Made by a program: the position numbers and the translations under genes
In this document: piece after piece, positions 26,472 to 36,028 of the stretch
Layout: every line of letters starts with the position of its first letter
How positions within the stretch are numbered: the first letter of the stretch is position 1
The notes under the pieces: model-generated
Seen by the model: the letters and a program-made list of their open reading frames with translations, nothing else
Database searches by the model: none
What the model was told of the DNA's origin: nothing
Assembly: GCF_009760925.1 (NCBI RefSeq)
Contig: NZ_VRLV01000003.1
Span: 248,001 to 312,000, forward strand
From: Nonomuraea typhae
GTDB lineage: Bacteria > Actinomycetota > Actinomycetes > Streptosporangiales > Streptosporangiaceae
Direction: 5' to 3'
DNA: 64,000 bases

Positions 26472-29400
26472 TCAGGCGTAGACCTCCAGCTCGTAGATCC
26501 TGGTCGCGGTGTCGGACGTGCTGGTCGGGGTGGTCACGTTCAGCCGGACGTATCGGGCCGCCGTGGGCGTGATCGTGTGTGTGGTGGTGCCGGCCGTGTT
26601 GCCGGAGACCGTGACGACGGTGGTCCAGGTGGCGGCGTCCTGGCTGACCTGAAGGGTGAACGCGGCGGTGTTCCAGGTCGCGCTCTCGCCGCCCGCCCCG
26701 GCGTGCTGGACCACGAAGCGCGTCAGGGTGCTCGAGACGCCCAGGTCCACCTGCAGGTTGCCGGGCACGGTCGGCGAGCAGAACTTGTCGCCGTTGCCGC
26801 CGGACACGCTGCCGTTGACCGCCTTGGCGGGGCCCTCGCCGGCGTTGCACGCGGCCGAGCCGGTGGCCGGTTTGTTGAGCGCCAGGTTCGGGCTCTGCGG
26901 AGCGTTGTACGCCTCGAACTCGTAGATGCGGCTCGCGCCGTTGCCGTCGTTGGCGGGCGTGGTGACGTTGAGCCGCACCCAGCGGGCGGTCCTGGCCGCC
27001 ACCGGGTGATAGGTACGGCTGGAGCGGCTCCCCGAGACGGTGGCCGCCGTGGTGAAGGTGACGTTGTCGGTGCTCGTCTGGATGGTGAAGGCGCCGGTGT
27101 TCCAGCCGGTCGTCTCGCCGGCGAGCCCGGCGTGCTTGACCACGAAGGCGTTGACACTCTGGTTGGAGCCGAGGTCCACGGTGAGGACCTTGGTCCCGGC
27201 CGCCGCCGAGCACCACTTGCTGTTGCCGGCCAGCGAGCCGTCCACGGCCTTGGCGGGGCTCTCCGCGGCGGCGCACGCCGTACTTCCCGTGGCGGGCTTG
27301 TTCAGCGCGAGGTTGGGGCCGAGCCGCGGCGCGGCGGGCGGCGGGGTGAAGCCGTCGCCGAACGACGGCGGCACGTCGGCGGGGTCGGTGCCCCAGGAGG
27401 ACGGTGAGCCGCCCATGGTGTACGACAGGGTCGCCCCGCCGGCGAGGTCGGCGTAACGCAGCCACGGCCGCTGGGCCGGCGTGCCGTTGACGGACAGGGA
27501 CTGGACGTACTGGGCCGACGGGCCCGCGCCCGTGCCGTTGATCTGGATGTCGCCGCTGGGCCGGTCGATGAGGACGGAGGGGAACAGCGGGCCGTGCAGC
27601 GCGAGCGTGTCCGCGCCCGGTGTGGGCGGATACATGCCCAGGGCGGCCCAGACGTACCACGCCGAGGTGGCGCCGAGGTCGTCGTTGCCGGGCAGGCCGC
27701 CGGCGCCCGTGGTGAAGGATTCGTTCATGACCCGGCGCACCACGGCCGACGTCCCCCGCGGCCAGGCCGCGAAGTGGTAGGCCCACGGGACTCCGTGCTC
27801 CGGCTCGTTGCCGATGTAGAAGTAGGGCTGCGACAGCCCGCCGTTGAGCTGGGTGAAATGGTGGTCGAGCCGCTGGATGGCCGTCTCCCTTCCGCCCATC
27901 ATGTCGATCAGGCTCTTGAGGTTGTGGGTGACCATCCAGGTGTACTGCGAGGCGTTGCCCTCGGTGTAACCGGCCGGATTGCCGGGCGAGAGCGGCCACG
28001 GCCAGCTTCCGTCGGCGTTGCGGTCATGGATGTAGCCCGACTCGGTGTTGAACACGTTGCGCCACCACTGCGCCCGGGCCATGTAGGTGGTGTACATCGA
28101 GGTGTTGCCCTGGCTCTGCGCGAACCTGGCCACCGCGAAGTCCGAGGCGGAGTACTCCAGGGAGTCCGACGGGTCCTCGTGGATGAACTGCCGCTGCACG
28201 TACCCCGCCTGCCGGCCGCGGATCGGGGTGCCCTGGGCGGTGCCGCCGTTGGAGCTGGCGTTCATCAGCGTCAGCGCCGCGCCGGCGTCGAAGTCGCGGG
28301 CGCCGAAGGCGTGCATGCTGGTGATGATGATCGGCCCGGGGTCGCCGGTCATGACGAAGTGCTCGTTGTGATTATGCGACCACTTGGGCAGCAGGCCGCC
28401 CTGCCGGCCGTTCAGCACCATCGACTTGGCCATGTCACCGGCCTCGGCCGGGGCGATGAACGCGATGAGCGCCGCCCACGAGCGGTAGATGTCCCAGCCC
28501 GAGTAGTTCTGGTACACCGTGTGGCCGGCGGTGTGGATCACGTTGTCGAAGCCGCGGTACTGCCCGTTGACGTCGCTTGCGATATTCGGATTTATCAGGA
28601 CATGGTAGAGCGCGGTGTAGAACTTCTGCAGGTCGGCCGGTGAGCCGCCGCCGACCACGATCCGGTTGAGCATCGTGTTCCAGGCGCTGTCGGCGGCGGT
28701 GCGCACCGCGGCGAAGTCGAAGCCGTTCTGCTCGGCGGCGAGGTTCGCCTCGGCGCCCGGCTGGCTGACGAACGAGATCCCGATCTTCACCTGGACGACG
28801 GGGTTGCCCGTGGTGTCGAAGTTCAGCCAGCCGCCGGAGTTCACGCCGCTCGCACTGGTCGAGCCGGTGGAGATCGTGCCGCCCAGCCAGGTGCCCACGC
28901 CGGTCGGGGCTCGGTCGAACTCCATCCGGTAGAAGATCTGGTACGTCTTGGACGAGCCGCAGAATCCGCCGCCGGTGAAGGTGCCGGTGACCGTACTGCC
29001 GCTGATGCCGATCGAGCCGCTGCGGTTGCCGGTGGCGCTGCGGCTGGCGTTGATCAGCACCTTCGCCGTGGTGGTCGCCGGGTAGGTCAGCCGCATGATG
29101 CCGGTTCGCGGGGTCGCCGACAGCTCGGCCTGGGTGTTGCCGTACGTGCTGAGCACGGCCTTGTAGTACCCGGCCTGGGCGACCTCCTGGCTCTTGTTCT
29201 GCGTGGCCTGGTAGCCGGTCCATGCGGTGCCCGGGGAGGCGCCTAGATCGCCGGTGATCGGCAGGATCCCGATGTCCTCGTTGTTGTCGCAGCCCGCGCC
29301 GTTGAAGTGGGTCAGGCTGAACTCCTGGATCTGGGTGTCGCTGAAGCGGTAGCCGGACGGCTCCGCCGTCGGCGTGTCGGGGCTGAACTGCACCATGCCG

Positions 29401-29597
29401 AAGGGGGCGACCGGTCCGGGGACGGTGCTGCCGCCGGCTCCGCCGGGGACCGGGTTCGGGGAGTTGCTGTCGTCGGTGCCGATGAACGGGTTGACGTGCT
29501 GGGCGAGGGGGGCGAGCGCCGCGGCGGTGCCGTACGGCAGGGGGAGGAGGAAGGTCGTCAGGGCCGTCAGGATGCATAACAGCGGGATCTTGGACAT
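26472..29597 (-). CDS. Secreted GH92 alpha-mannosidase with two discoidin-like modules
   Basis: A 1041-residue secreted glycoside hydrolase. After a signal peptide the N-terminal domain starts VNPFIGT, the GH92 hallmark, and the catalytic (alpha/alpha)6 region contains HFNGAGCDNN, GWDIYRSWAAL, HNHNEHFVMTGDPG, GNEPEHGVPW and GNDDLGATSAW motifs with the acidic residues expected of calcium-dependent exo-alpha-mannosidases. The C-terminal 290 residues are two tandem F5/8 type C (CBM32-like) repeats, each starting with LALNKPATGS. Likely target: alpha-mannosides of fungal or plant glycans. AAAGGGGAC precedes the ATG. A LacI-type palindrome lies 137 bp upstream of the start. Confidence 0.92.
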   Translation of the reverse strand: MSKIPLLCILTALTTFLLPLPYGTAAALAPLAQHVNPFIGTDDSNSPNPVPGGAGGSTVPGPVAPFGMVQFSPDTPTAEPSGYRFSDTQIQEFSLTHFNGAGCDNNEDIGILPITGDLGASPGTAWTGYQATQNKSQEVAQAGYYKAVLSTYGNTQAELSATPRTGIMRLTYPATTTAKVLINASRSATGNRSGSIGISGSTVTGTFTGGGFCGSSKTYQIFYRMEFDRAPTGVGTWLGGTISTGSTSASGVNSGGWLNFDTTGNPVVQVKIGISFVSQPGAEANLAAEQNGFDFAAVRTAADSAWNTMLNRIVVGGGSPADLQKFYTALYHVLINPNIASDVNGQYRGFDNVIHTAGHTVYQNYSGWDIYRSWAALIAFIAPAEAGDMAKSMVLNGRQGGLLPKWSHNHNEHFVMTGDPGPIIITSMHAFGARDFDAGAALTLMNASSNGGTAQGTPIRGRQAGYVQRQFIHEDPSDSLEYSASDFAVARFAQSQGNTSMYTTYMARAQWWRNVFNTESGYIHDRNADGSWPWPLSPGNPAGYTEGNASQYTWMVTHNLKSLIDMMGGRETAIQRLDHHFTQLNGGLSQPYFYIGNEPEHGVPWAYHFAAWPRGTSAVVRRVMNESFTTGAGGLPGNDDLGATSAWYVWAALGMYPPTPGADTLALHGPLFPSVLIDRPSGDIQINGTGAGPSAQYVQSLSVNGTPAQRPWLRYADLAGGATLSYTMGGSPSSWGTDPADVPPSFGDGFTPPPAAPRLGPNLALNKPATGSTACAAAESPAKAVDGSLAGNSKWCSAAAGTKVLTVDLGSNQSVNAFVVKHAGLAGETTGWNTGAFTIQTSTDNVTFTTAATVSGSRSSRTYHPVAARTARWVRLNVTTPANDGNGASRIYEFEAYNAPQSPNLALNKPATGSAACNAGEGPAKAVNGSVSGGNGDKFCSPTVPGNLQVDLGVSSTLTRFVVQHAGAGGESATWNTAAFTLQVSQDAATWTTVVTVSGNTAGTTTHTITPTAARYVRLNVTTPTSTSDTATRIYELEVYA

Positions 29598-29733
29598 GAA
29601 TGTCCCCTTTGTGACGTGAGCGCAGCGAGAGGCTGTGGTTCGCGGATCGCGGAGCCTTGGGGGTGTGGGCTGGCGGGTTCACGTCTGTGTGGTGGGGGGC
29701 CACGAATGGTCATGGGCCTCCTCGAGGGGCCAT

Positions 29734-29745
29734 GACAACGTTGTC
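29734..29745. promoter_or_regulatory. LacI-family operator candidate
   Basis: GACAACGTTGTC is a perfect 12-bp palindrome with a central CpG, the form usual for LacI-family sugar repressor sites. It stands in the 221-bp gap upstream of the GH92 gene, 137 bp before its start. No lacI gene is in the window, so the repressor would act in trans. Confidence 0.6.
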
Positions 29746-29818
29746 TACCTCTATTCAGATGTCTATTTCGCCCATGTCAATACGCTTGTCCGAAGCCGGT
29801 CACGCAGCCCGCGGGGCG

Positions 29819-30493
29819 TCACGCCTCCTGGGGCGCCGGCTTCAGCAGTTCCTCGCCGCGGCGCAGGGAACGCAGCCAGTTGGCGCGGGCCGCTTCGGCC
29901 GCGGCGCCTGCGTCGCCCGCACGCAGGGCGGCGAGCAGGACGCGGTGCTCCTCGTACGCCTCCTCGTGAACGGGGACGTAACCCCAGATGTGCCGCTCGA
30001 TGCGGCGCAACTGCTCGTCGAGCGATTCGAGCAACTCGACCAGCACCGGGTTGCCGGCTCTGCGGTAGTAGACCCGGTGGAACTCCTCGTCGAGGGCGCT
30101 GAGCCGGTCGGGCGCGGTGGTGCGGGCCATCGACTCCAGCAGGCCCTGCATGAGGTTCAGGTCGGCTTCGGTCATCAGCGGCGTGGCCAGCTCGGCGGCC
30201 AGCGCGTCGAGCGGGGCGCCGGCCTGGAACAGGTGGGGCGCCCGGTCGAGCGGCAGGCCGGCGACCCGGGTCATCCGGCTGGCGCTGGCCTCGATGAGCC
30301 CTTCTTGACCGAGCCTGATGAGCGCCTCACGCACGGGTGTGCGGCTCACGCCGAGGAACTGCGCTATCTCGACGTCGCGCACGATCTCGTGGGGTTGCAG
30401 GACTGCGTTGAGTATCCAGCTGCGCAGCTCCTCGTAGGCGAACTGCTGAGCGCTCGTGTAGCGCCTGGCTGACTTCACTAGCGGCAGGGGCAC
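29819..30493 (-). CDS. GntR-family transcriptional regulator (FCD type)
   Basis: About 224 residues: an N-terminal winged helix (YEELRSWILNAVLQPHEIVRDVEIAQFLGVSRTPVREAL) and a helical FCD ligand-binding domain with DEEFHRVYYRRAGNPVL. Such regulators usually bind carboxylic acids and repress an adjacent transport/catabolic operon. Here the divergent ABC transporter operon starts 257 bp away. The start is uncertain: GTG at 30493 or 30478; the frame is also open further upstream without homology. Confidence 0.82.
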   Translation of the reverse strand: MPLPLVKSARRYTSAQQFAYEELRSWILNAVLQPHEIVRDVEIAQFLGVSRTPVREALIRLGQEGLIEASASRMTRVAGLPLDRAPHLFQAGAPLDALAAELATPLMTEADLNLMQGLLESMARTTAPDRLSALDEEFHRVYYRRAGNPVLVELLESLDEQLRRIERHIWGYVPVHEEAYEEHRVLLAALRAGDAGAAAEAARANWLRSLRRGEELLKPAPQEA

Positions 30494-30500
30494 CGCCCAA

Positions 30501-30613
30501 ATATATCGGCTATCGCCTCCGGCCGCGATCCCGCCGCTGCTCGAATCCCGGCAATCCCGCATGACGGAGGGCCGATACCAGGGGTCTTGCCGGAAAAAGG
30601 TTGACCGATATAC
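30501..30613. promoter_or_regulatory. Inverted half-sites in the GntR/ABC promoter region
   Basis: ATATATCGG (30501-30509) and CCGATATAC (30605-30613) are inverted A/T-rich half-sites about 100 bp apart, between the GntR gene and the ABC operon, and GCCGATACC lies between them. Such repeats could be GntR binding sites, possibly looping. Low certainty. Confidence 0.3.
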
Positions 30614-30749
30614 TGGCCGCTCATTCCGCGACGAGCACCGGTGATCCCCCAGGCCGGCACGGCCTCCGCCGGGGCGCGGCCCGGCCCACGCCCTTGACCC
30701 AGGCGTGCGGCCCGAGCCTCGTGCGGGCACGGAGAAAGAAGGCAAGACG

Positions 30750-32399
30750 GTGAAACCTCAGACTCGGATCGCCGCGTTGTCCCTGGTTGGTCTGCTGGCC
30801 GCGGGGTGCTCCGGCGGCCAGGGCACGGCCTCCCCCGCCGCGGGGACGGGCGGCGGCGTGCTGCGGATCGGCACCACTTTCACCTGTAACTCCATCAATC
30901 CGTTCGCGTCCACGGGAACGACGTGCGCGATGATCTTCCGCTACAACTACCCGTTCCTCGTCCAGTACATCGCTTCCGGCGCCTTCGAAGGCGACCTGGC
31001 GACGAAGTGGACCACCTCGTCCGACGGGCTCACCTGGACGTTCGACCTGCGTCCTGGCGCGAAGTGGTCGGACGGCAAACCCCTCACCGCCGCCGACGTG
31101 GCCTTCACCATCAACACGATCGTGAAATACCGCGAGGGCGCGACCGCCTCGGAAGCCGCGTCGGTGAAGAACGTCAAGAGCGCCTCCGCCCTCAGCCCCA
31201 CCCAGGTCGCCGTCACCTACGAGAAGCCGACCGCCAACGTGCTCGGCCGCCTGGTGAAGATCCCCGTGCTCCCCGCCCACGTGTGGCAGCAGCACGCCAC
31301 CGGCGACGGGATGCGGCTCAAGCAGACTCCGAACGCCGCGCCACTGGTCGCCGGTGGACCGTTCCGGCTGGCCAAATACTCCAAGGACCAGATCGCGCTC
31401 ATGGAGCCCAACCCCCACTGGTACGGCGGCAAGCCCAAGCTGTCCGGCTTCGGCCTGCAGTTCTTCAGCAGCCCCGACGCCATGGTGAACGCGCTCAAGA
31501 CCGGCAGGATCGACTACGCGGCGCCGCTGCCCATCACCGCGGCCAAACCCGTCGAGCAGGCCGGGTTCACCGTCACGCGGCAGCCCGGCTTCCGCATGCA
31601 CGACCTGATCATCAACCAGTCCCCTCACCAGAAGGCCCACCCCGAGTTGCGCGAGCCGAAGGTGCGTGCGGCGTTCGAGGCCGCGGTCGACAGGAAACGC
31701 ATCATCGAGGTCGCCTACCTCGGCTTCGGCACACCGGGCAGCTCCGTCGTCCCGCCGGTGAGCGGCGACTGGTACGACCCGTCGGTCAAGCCCGACGCCT
31801 TCGACCTCACCCGCGCCGCCGCGCTGCTCGACGAGGCGGGCTACCGGCCGGGCCCGGACGGCGTCCGGGCCGCCGGCGGCAAGCCCATGTCGTACGAGGT
31901 GATCATCCCCGACGTCGAGGGCGGCGAGGGAGAACGCGCCCTGCAGATCGTCACCGAGGACTTCAAGAAGATCGGCGTCCAGCTCAAGCCCCGGCCGGCC
32001 GACAACGCCACCGCCTTCGACCAGATGGCGGGCACGGACAAGAAGTACGACCAGTACACCGTCGCGCAGTGGGGCTGGATCGCCCAGCGCGACCCCGACT
32101 TCCTTCTCAACGCCATGACCTGCGGCCAGTGGGGCAGCTGGAACGACTCCGCCTACTGCGACAAGAAATACGACGAGATGTACGAGCGGCAGGCGAGCAC
32201 GGTCGACGCCGGAGCACGCAAGAAGCTCGTCTGGGAGATGCAGAAGATGGTCAAGGACGCCCGGCCATACATCATCACGCACTACGACGACGTCGTCGAG
32301 GCCCACACCAAGAGCTGGAGCGGGTTCGCCACCTCCGCGCTCGGCATCCTCGACTCGCAGTCCCGCTTCGGCCTGCTGTCGTCGAGCTCCGGGTCCTGA
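30750..32399 (+). CDS. Oligopeptide-type ABC transporter substrate-binding lipoprotein
   Basis: A 549-residue family-5 solute-binding protein. It has a lipoprotein signal with lipobox LLAAGC (Cys near residue 20), LATKWTTSSDGLTWTFDLRPGAKWSDGKPLTA (the family signature region) and a two-lobed body to the C-terminus. It captures an extracellular peptide-like or amide ligand and passes it to the permeases downstream. GTG at 30750 follows AGAAGG. First gene of a likely eight-gene unit ending at 38662. Confidence 0.9.
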   Translation: MKPQTRIAALSLVGLLAAGCSGGQGTASPAAGTGGGVLRIGTTFTCNSINPFASTGTTCAMIFRYNYPFLVQYIASGAFEGDLATKWTTSSDGLTWTFDLRPGAKWSDGKPLTAADVAFTINTIVKYREGATASEAASVKNVKSASALSPTQVAVTYEKPTANVLGRLVKIPVLPAHVWQQHATGDGMRLKQTPNAAPLVAGGPFRLAKYSKDQIALMEPNPHWYGGKPKLSGFGLQFFSSPDAMVNALKTGRIDYAAPLPITAAKPVEQAGFTVTRQPGFRMHDLIINQSPHQKAHPELREPKVRAAFEAAVDRKRIIEVAYLGFGTPGSSVVPPVSGDWYDPSVKPDAFDLTRAAALLDEAGYRPGPDGVRAAGGKPMSYEVIIPDVEGGEGERALQIVTEDFKKIGVQLKPRPADNATAFDQMAGTDKKYDQYTVAQWGWIAQRDPDFLLNAMTCGQWGSWNDSAYCDKKYDEMYERQASTVDAGARKKLVWEMQKMVKDARPYIITHYDDVVEAHTKSWSGFATSALGILDSQSRFGLLSSSSGS

Positions 32400-32408
32400 G
32401 GATCGCCC

Positions 32409-33371
32409 GTGTCGCGTACCAGCCATCTGATCAGACGCCTGCTGGCGACCCTGGTGACCGTCTACGCGGTGGTGACGCTGAACTTCCTGTTGTTCCGCGT
32501 GCTGCCGGGCGACGCCGTGGCGAACATGTCGCGCGTCCCCGGCGGCTCTCCGGAGCTGACCGCCGCGCTCCGCCGGCAGTTCGGCCTCGACCTGCCGCTC
32601 TGGGACCAGTACTGGATCTATCTCGGCCGTCTGGCGCACGGTGACCTCGGCGTGTCCTTCGCCACGCAGGAACCGGTCGGCGACCGGCTGGCCGAGGCGT
32701 TCGCCAACACGCTGCCCCTGGTCACCGCCGGGCTGCTGCTGGCCCTGCTGATCGGCCTGGTCAGCGGCGCGCTGGCGGCCTGGTACCGGGGCGGATGGGT
32801 GGACAGGCTGAGCACCAACGTCGCGATCGCCTTCTACTCGGTCCCGACGCACTTCCTCGGGCTGCTGCTGATCCTGCTGCTCGGCGGCTACCTGCCCGCG
32901 CAGGGGATGCGCGACGAGTTCCTCATCGACCCGTCGGGCGCCGAGCTCATGGCCGACCTGGTCAAGCACATGACGCTGCCGGCCATGACCATCGCGCTCA
33001 TCGTGTTCGGCCAGTACACGCTGGTGGTGCGCTCCTCGATGATGGAGACGCTCGGCGACGACCACGTGCTGACGGCGCGGGCGCTCGGCGCCGGCCCCGT
33101 CCGCATCCTGGCCAGGCATGTGCTGCCCAACGCCATGCTCCCCATCACCACCCTCGTCGCGCTCTCGCTCGGCGGCCTCATCGGCGGCTCGATCCTCGTG
33201 GAGAGCGTCTTCTCCTGGCCGGGCGTCGGCCGGGCCATGTACGAAGCGGTGGTCCAGCGCGACTACCCGATGCTGCAGGGAGTCTTCCTCGTGCTCACCG
33301 TCTCCGTGGTCACCCTCAACCTGCTGGCCGACCTGCTCTACGTCCGGCTCGACCCGCGGGTGGCGCGATGA
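32409..33371 (+). CDS. ABC transporter permease (DppB type)
   Basis: A 320-residue membrane permease with about six helices. The N-terminal helix (LLATLVTVYAVVTLNFLLFRVLPGD) and the EAA-like loop (ARALGAGPVRILARHVLPNAMLP) are those of DppB/OppB subunits. It pairs with the DppC-type protein, whose gene it overlaps by 4 nt. It starts at GTG 9 nt after the binding-protein stop. Confidence 0.9.
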   Translation: MSRTSHLIRRLLATLVTVYAVVTLNFLLFRVLPGDAVANMSRVPGGSPELTAALRRQFGLDLPLWDQYWIYLGRLAHGDLGVSFATQEPVGDRLAEAFANTLPLVTAGLLLALLIGLVSGALAAWYRGGWVDRLSTNVAIAFYSVPTHFLGLLLILLLGGYLPAQGMRDEFLIDPSGAELMADLVKHMTLPAMTIALIVFGQYTLVVRSSMMETLGDDHVLTARALGAGPVRILARHVLPNAMLPITTLVALSLGGLIGGSILVESVFSWPGVGRAMYEAVVQRDYPMLQGVFLVLTVSVVTLNLLADLLYVRLDPRVAR

Positions 33372-34228
33372 GACGGCTGCGCGCCAACCCCCGGGCCACC
33401 GCGGGCGTGGCCGTACTGCTGCTGCTCACCACGGTCGCGCTGCTGGCCGGATGGCTCGCGCCGTACGACCCGATGGAGCAGGTCGGCCCCGTCTTCGGCC
33501 CGCCCGAACCCGCCCACCCGCTGGGTCTCGACGACGGCGGCCACGACGTGCTCAGCCTCCTGCTGTACGGCACCCGCCCCACGCTGTTCGTCGGCGCGGC
33601 GGCGGCTCTGGTCGCCATCCTGATCGGCGGCGTCGTCGGCGTGGTGGCCGGCTATTTCGGCGGCTGGATCGACGGGCTGCTCATGCGGATCACCGACTAC
33701 GCCATCGTGATCCCGGCCCTGCCGCTCGGCATCGTCATCGCGGCGGTGTGGGGCAGCAGCATCGGCCATCTCGTCGTGGTGATCGCGCTGCTGCTGTGGA
33801 CGTCCACGGCCCGCGTCATCAGGGCGGAGACCGCCTCCCTCAGGAACCGGCCCGCCATCCGGCGCATCCTCGGGCTCGGCGCGAGCCATGCCCGCGTCAT
33901 CGTCCGCTTCCTGGTGCCGCAGCTCGCGCCGCTGCTGAGCGCCATGGCCGCGCTCACCATCGCGCTGGCGATCTTCACCGAGACCGCGCTCACCTTCCTC
34001 GGCCTCGGCGACCCCGACACCGTCACCTGGGGGACCATGATCCGCTTCGCGTTCCAGCGGACGGCGATGACGCAGGGCGCCTGGTGGGCCTTCGCGCCGC
34101 CCGGCGTCGCCATCTCGCTCGTCGTCATGTGCTGCTACTGGGTGTCCCAGTCGATCGAGGACACCCTCAATCCCCGGCTCAAGGTCGCGCACGCGTCCCG
34201 GACGTACTTCCAGGTGGTGAACAGATGA
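33368..34228 (+). CDS. ABC transporter permease (DppC type)
   Basis: A 286-residue permease with the DppC/OppC N-terminal segment (RANPRATAGVAVLLLLTTVALLAGW), the HPLGLDDGGHDVLSLLLYGTR motif typical of the group, and the EAA loop RRILGLGASHARVIVRFLVPQ. With the DppB-type subunit it forms the import channel. Both ends overlap neighbours by 4 nt (ATGA), so translation is coupled. Confidence 0.9.
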   Translation: MRRLRANPRATAGVAVLLLLTTVALLAGWLAPYDPMEQVGPVFGPPEPAHPLGLDDGGHDVLSLLLYGTRPTLFVGAAAALVAILIGGVVGVVAGYFGGWIDGLLMRITDYAIVIPALPLGIVIAAVWGSSIGHLVVVIALLLWTSTARVIRAETASLRNRPAIRRILGLGASHARVIVRFLVPQLAPLLSAMAALTIALAIFTETALTFLGLGDPDTVTWGTMIRFAFQRTAMTQGAWWAFAPPGVAISLVVMCCYWVSQSIEDTLNPRLKVAHASRTYFQVVNR

Positions 34229-35178
34229 GCCTGCTCAGCATCCGCGACCTGGAGGTCGCCTTCTCCACCGGCGGCGCGCAGGTGCGCGCGGTGCGCGCGG
34301 TCAGCCTCGACCTCGCCCCGGGCGAGCGGATCGCCCTCGTCGGCGAGTCGGGTTGCGGCAAGACCACGACCATGCTGGCCATGATGGGCCTGCTGCCCGC
34401 GAGCGCCACCGTCTCGGGGCAGGTGCTGCTCGACGGCACGGACATCCTGGCCGGCGGCGAGACCTCGATGCGCCCGCACCGCTGGACCGACATCGCGATG
34501 GTGTTCCAGGGCGCGATGAACGCGCTCAACCCGGTCCGCAGAGTGGGCGCCCAGATCGTCGAGGCGGTCCGCATCCACGGCGGCTCCCGGCAGGAGGGCA
34601 GGCTGCGTGCCCGCGAGGTGCTCGACCTGGTCGGCCTGCCGGCGGACGCCGTGTCCCGCTACCCGCACGAGCTGTCGGGCGGCCAGCGGCAGCGGGCGGT
34701 CATCGCGCTCGCGCTGGCGTGCCGGCCCAGGATCCTGCTGGCCGACGAGCCGACCACCGCGCTCGACGTGATCGTGCAGGACCAGATCGTCACCCTGCTG
34801 AAGGAGCTGAGCGACTCGCTCGGGCTGGCCGTCGTCCTCGTCACCCACGACCTGGCGCTGGTCCCCCGGCTGTGCGACAGGGCCGCGGTGATGTACGCGG
34901 GCTCGGTCGTGGAGAACGCGCCGTGCGCCGACATCGTGCACAACCCGCGCCACCCCTACACCAGGCGGCTGGTCGAGGCGACACCCGACCTGGCCGGCGA
35001 GCGGCCGCTGACCTCCATCCCCGGCGCACCGCCCAGGCTCGACGGGCCGCTGCCCGGCTGTGCCTTCCAGCCCCGCTGCGACGAGGCGCTGGACCGATGC
35101 GCGACCAGCGCGCCCCCGCTGCTGCGGTTGTCCGGCGCCCGGTCCTGCGCGTGCCACCTGGCGGAGGTGGTCGCGTGA
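34225..35178 (+). CDS. ABC transporter ATP-binding protein (DppD type)
   Basis: A 317-residue ATPase: Walker A GESGCGKTT, Q-loop in VFQGAMNALNP, signature LSGGQRQR, Walker B ILLADEP, and switch His in VTHDLA. The C-terminal oligopeptide-type extension contains a cysteine cluster (CAFQPRCDEALDRC..CAC) that binds an iron-sulfur cluster in relatives. One of two ATPases driving the importer. Confidence 0.92.
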   Translation: MSLLSIRDLEVAFSTGGAQVRAVRAVSLDLAPGERIALVGESGCGKTTTMLAMMGLLPASATVSGQVLLDGTDILAGGETSMRPHRWTDIAMVFQGAMNALNPVRRVGAQIVEAVRIHGGSRQEGRLRAREVLDLVGLPADAVSRYPHELSGGQRQRAVIALALACRPRILLADEPTTALDVIVQDQIVTLLKELSDSLGLAVVLVTHDLALVPRLCDRAAVMYAGSVVENAPCADIVHNPRHPYTRRLVEATPDLAGERPLTSIPGAPPRLDGPLPGCAFQPRCDEALDRCATSAPPLLRLSGARSCACHLAEVVA

Positions 35179-35957
35179 GCCTCGTCGCCGAAGACGTCGT
35201 CGTCACCTACGGCCGCCGGTCGCGGAGGCGGGCCGCCCCTGCCCCCGCCCTCGACGGGGTCGGTCTCACCCTCGGCAAGGGGTCCATCGTCGCGCTGGTC
35301 GGCGAGTCGGGCTCGGGCAAGAGCACGCTGGCCCGCTGCCTGGTCCGCATGCAGGAGCCGGCCGCCGGATCGGTCAGCGTGGACGGCACCGACCTCACCA
35401 CCCTGCGGGGCGGGCGGCTCAAGGACTTCCGCCGCCGCGTCCAGATGATCTATCAGGACCCCTACGAGTCGCTCATCCCCCGCCAGCGGGTCAGGGACAT
35501 CGTCGCCGAGGGGCTGGCCATCCACGGCGTCCCCAGAGCCGGACGGGACGAGCGGGTCCGCGAGGCGCTGACGGCGGTCGGGCTCACCCCGGTCGAGTCC
35601 TTCCTCGACCGCAGGCCGTTCGAACTGTCCGGCGGACAGCGCCAGCGGGTCGCCATCGCCGGCAGCCTCGTCCTCGAACCCGCCTACCTGATCGCCGACG
35701 AGCCCGTCTCGATGCTGGACGTCTCGGTCAGAGCGGGGGTGCTCAGCCTGTTCGGCGAGCTGCGCCGTACCAGAGAGCTGGGCATCCTGCTCATCACCCA
35801 CGACCTGGCCACGGCCGTCCACGTCGCCGACCGGATCGTGGTCATGCACCGGGGAAGGATCGTGGAGGAAGGCCCGGCCAGGCAGGTGACGGCGGAACCC
35901 GCCCACGACTACACCCGCGCGCTGCTGGCGGCCACACCGGACCTCGGCCGCCCGTGA
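35175..35957 (+). CDS. ABC transporter ATP-binding protein (DppF type)
   Basis: A 260-residue ATPase with Walker A GESGSGKST, signature LSGGQRQR, Walker B YLIADEP and THDLATA. It is shorter than usual DppF (about 320) because the C-terminal cysteine-containing extension is absent: the gene ends right after DYTRALLAATPDLGRP. Its stop lies in the first unit of a 12-bp tandem repeat, so repeat expansion may have truncated it. It starts by GTGA overlap with the partner ATPase. Confidence 0.9.
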   Translation: MSLVAEDVVVTYGRRSRRRAAPAPALDGVGLTLGKGSIVALVGESGSGKSTLARCLVRMQEPAAGSVSVDGTDLTTLRGGRLKDFRRRVQMIYQDPYESLIPRQRVRDIVAEGLAIHGVPRAGRDERVREALTAVGLTPVESFLDRRPFELSGGQRQRVAIAGSLVLEPAYLIADEPVSMLDVSVRAGVLSLFGELRRTRELGILLITHDLATAVHVADRIVVMHRGRIVEEGPARQVTAEPAHDYTRALLAATPDLGRP

Positions 35958-35999
35958 AGCCATCCGTGAAGCCATCCGTGAAGCCGCCCGCGAAGCCGA
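35952..35999. repeat. 12-bp tandem repeat, four units
   Basis: CCGTGAAGCCAT twice, then CCGTGAAGCCGC and CCGCGAAGCCGA, followed by a partial fifth unit. It spans the end of the DppF-type gene (its TGA is in unit 1) and the gap before the nitrilase. Each unit encodes PSVK/PPAK in the open downstream frame. Probably replication slippage. Confidence 0.85.
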
Positions 36000-36028
36000 C
36001 CGTGACGTCACGTCAAGAACGGAGATCC

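Noticed and set aside
35952..35999. CRISPR-like repeats
   Set aside because: The 12-bp units are directly adjacent with no spacers, and no cas genes are present; the 18-bp repeats at 41383 are coding and in frame.
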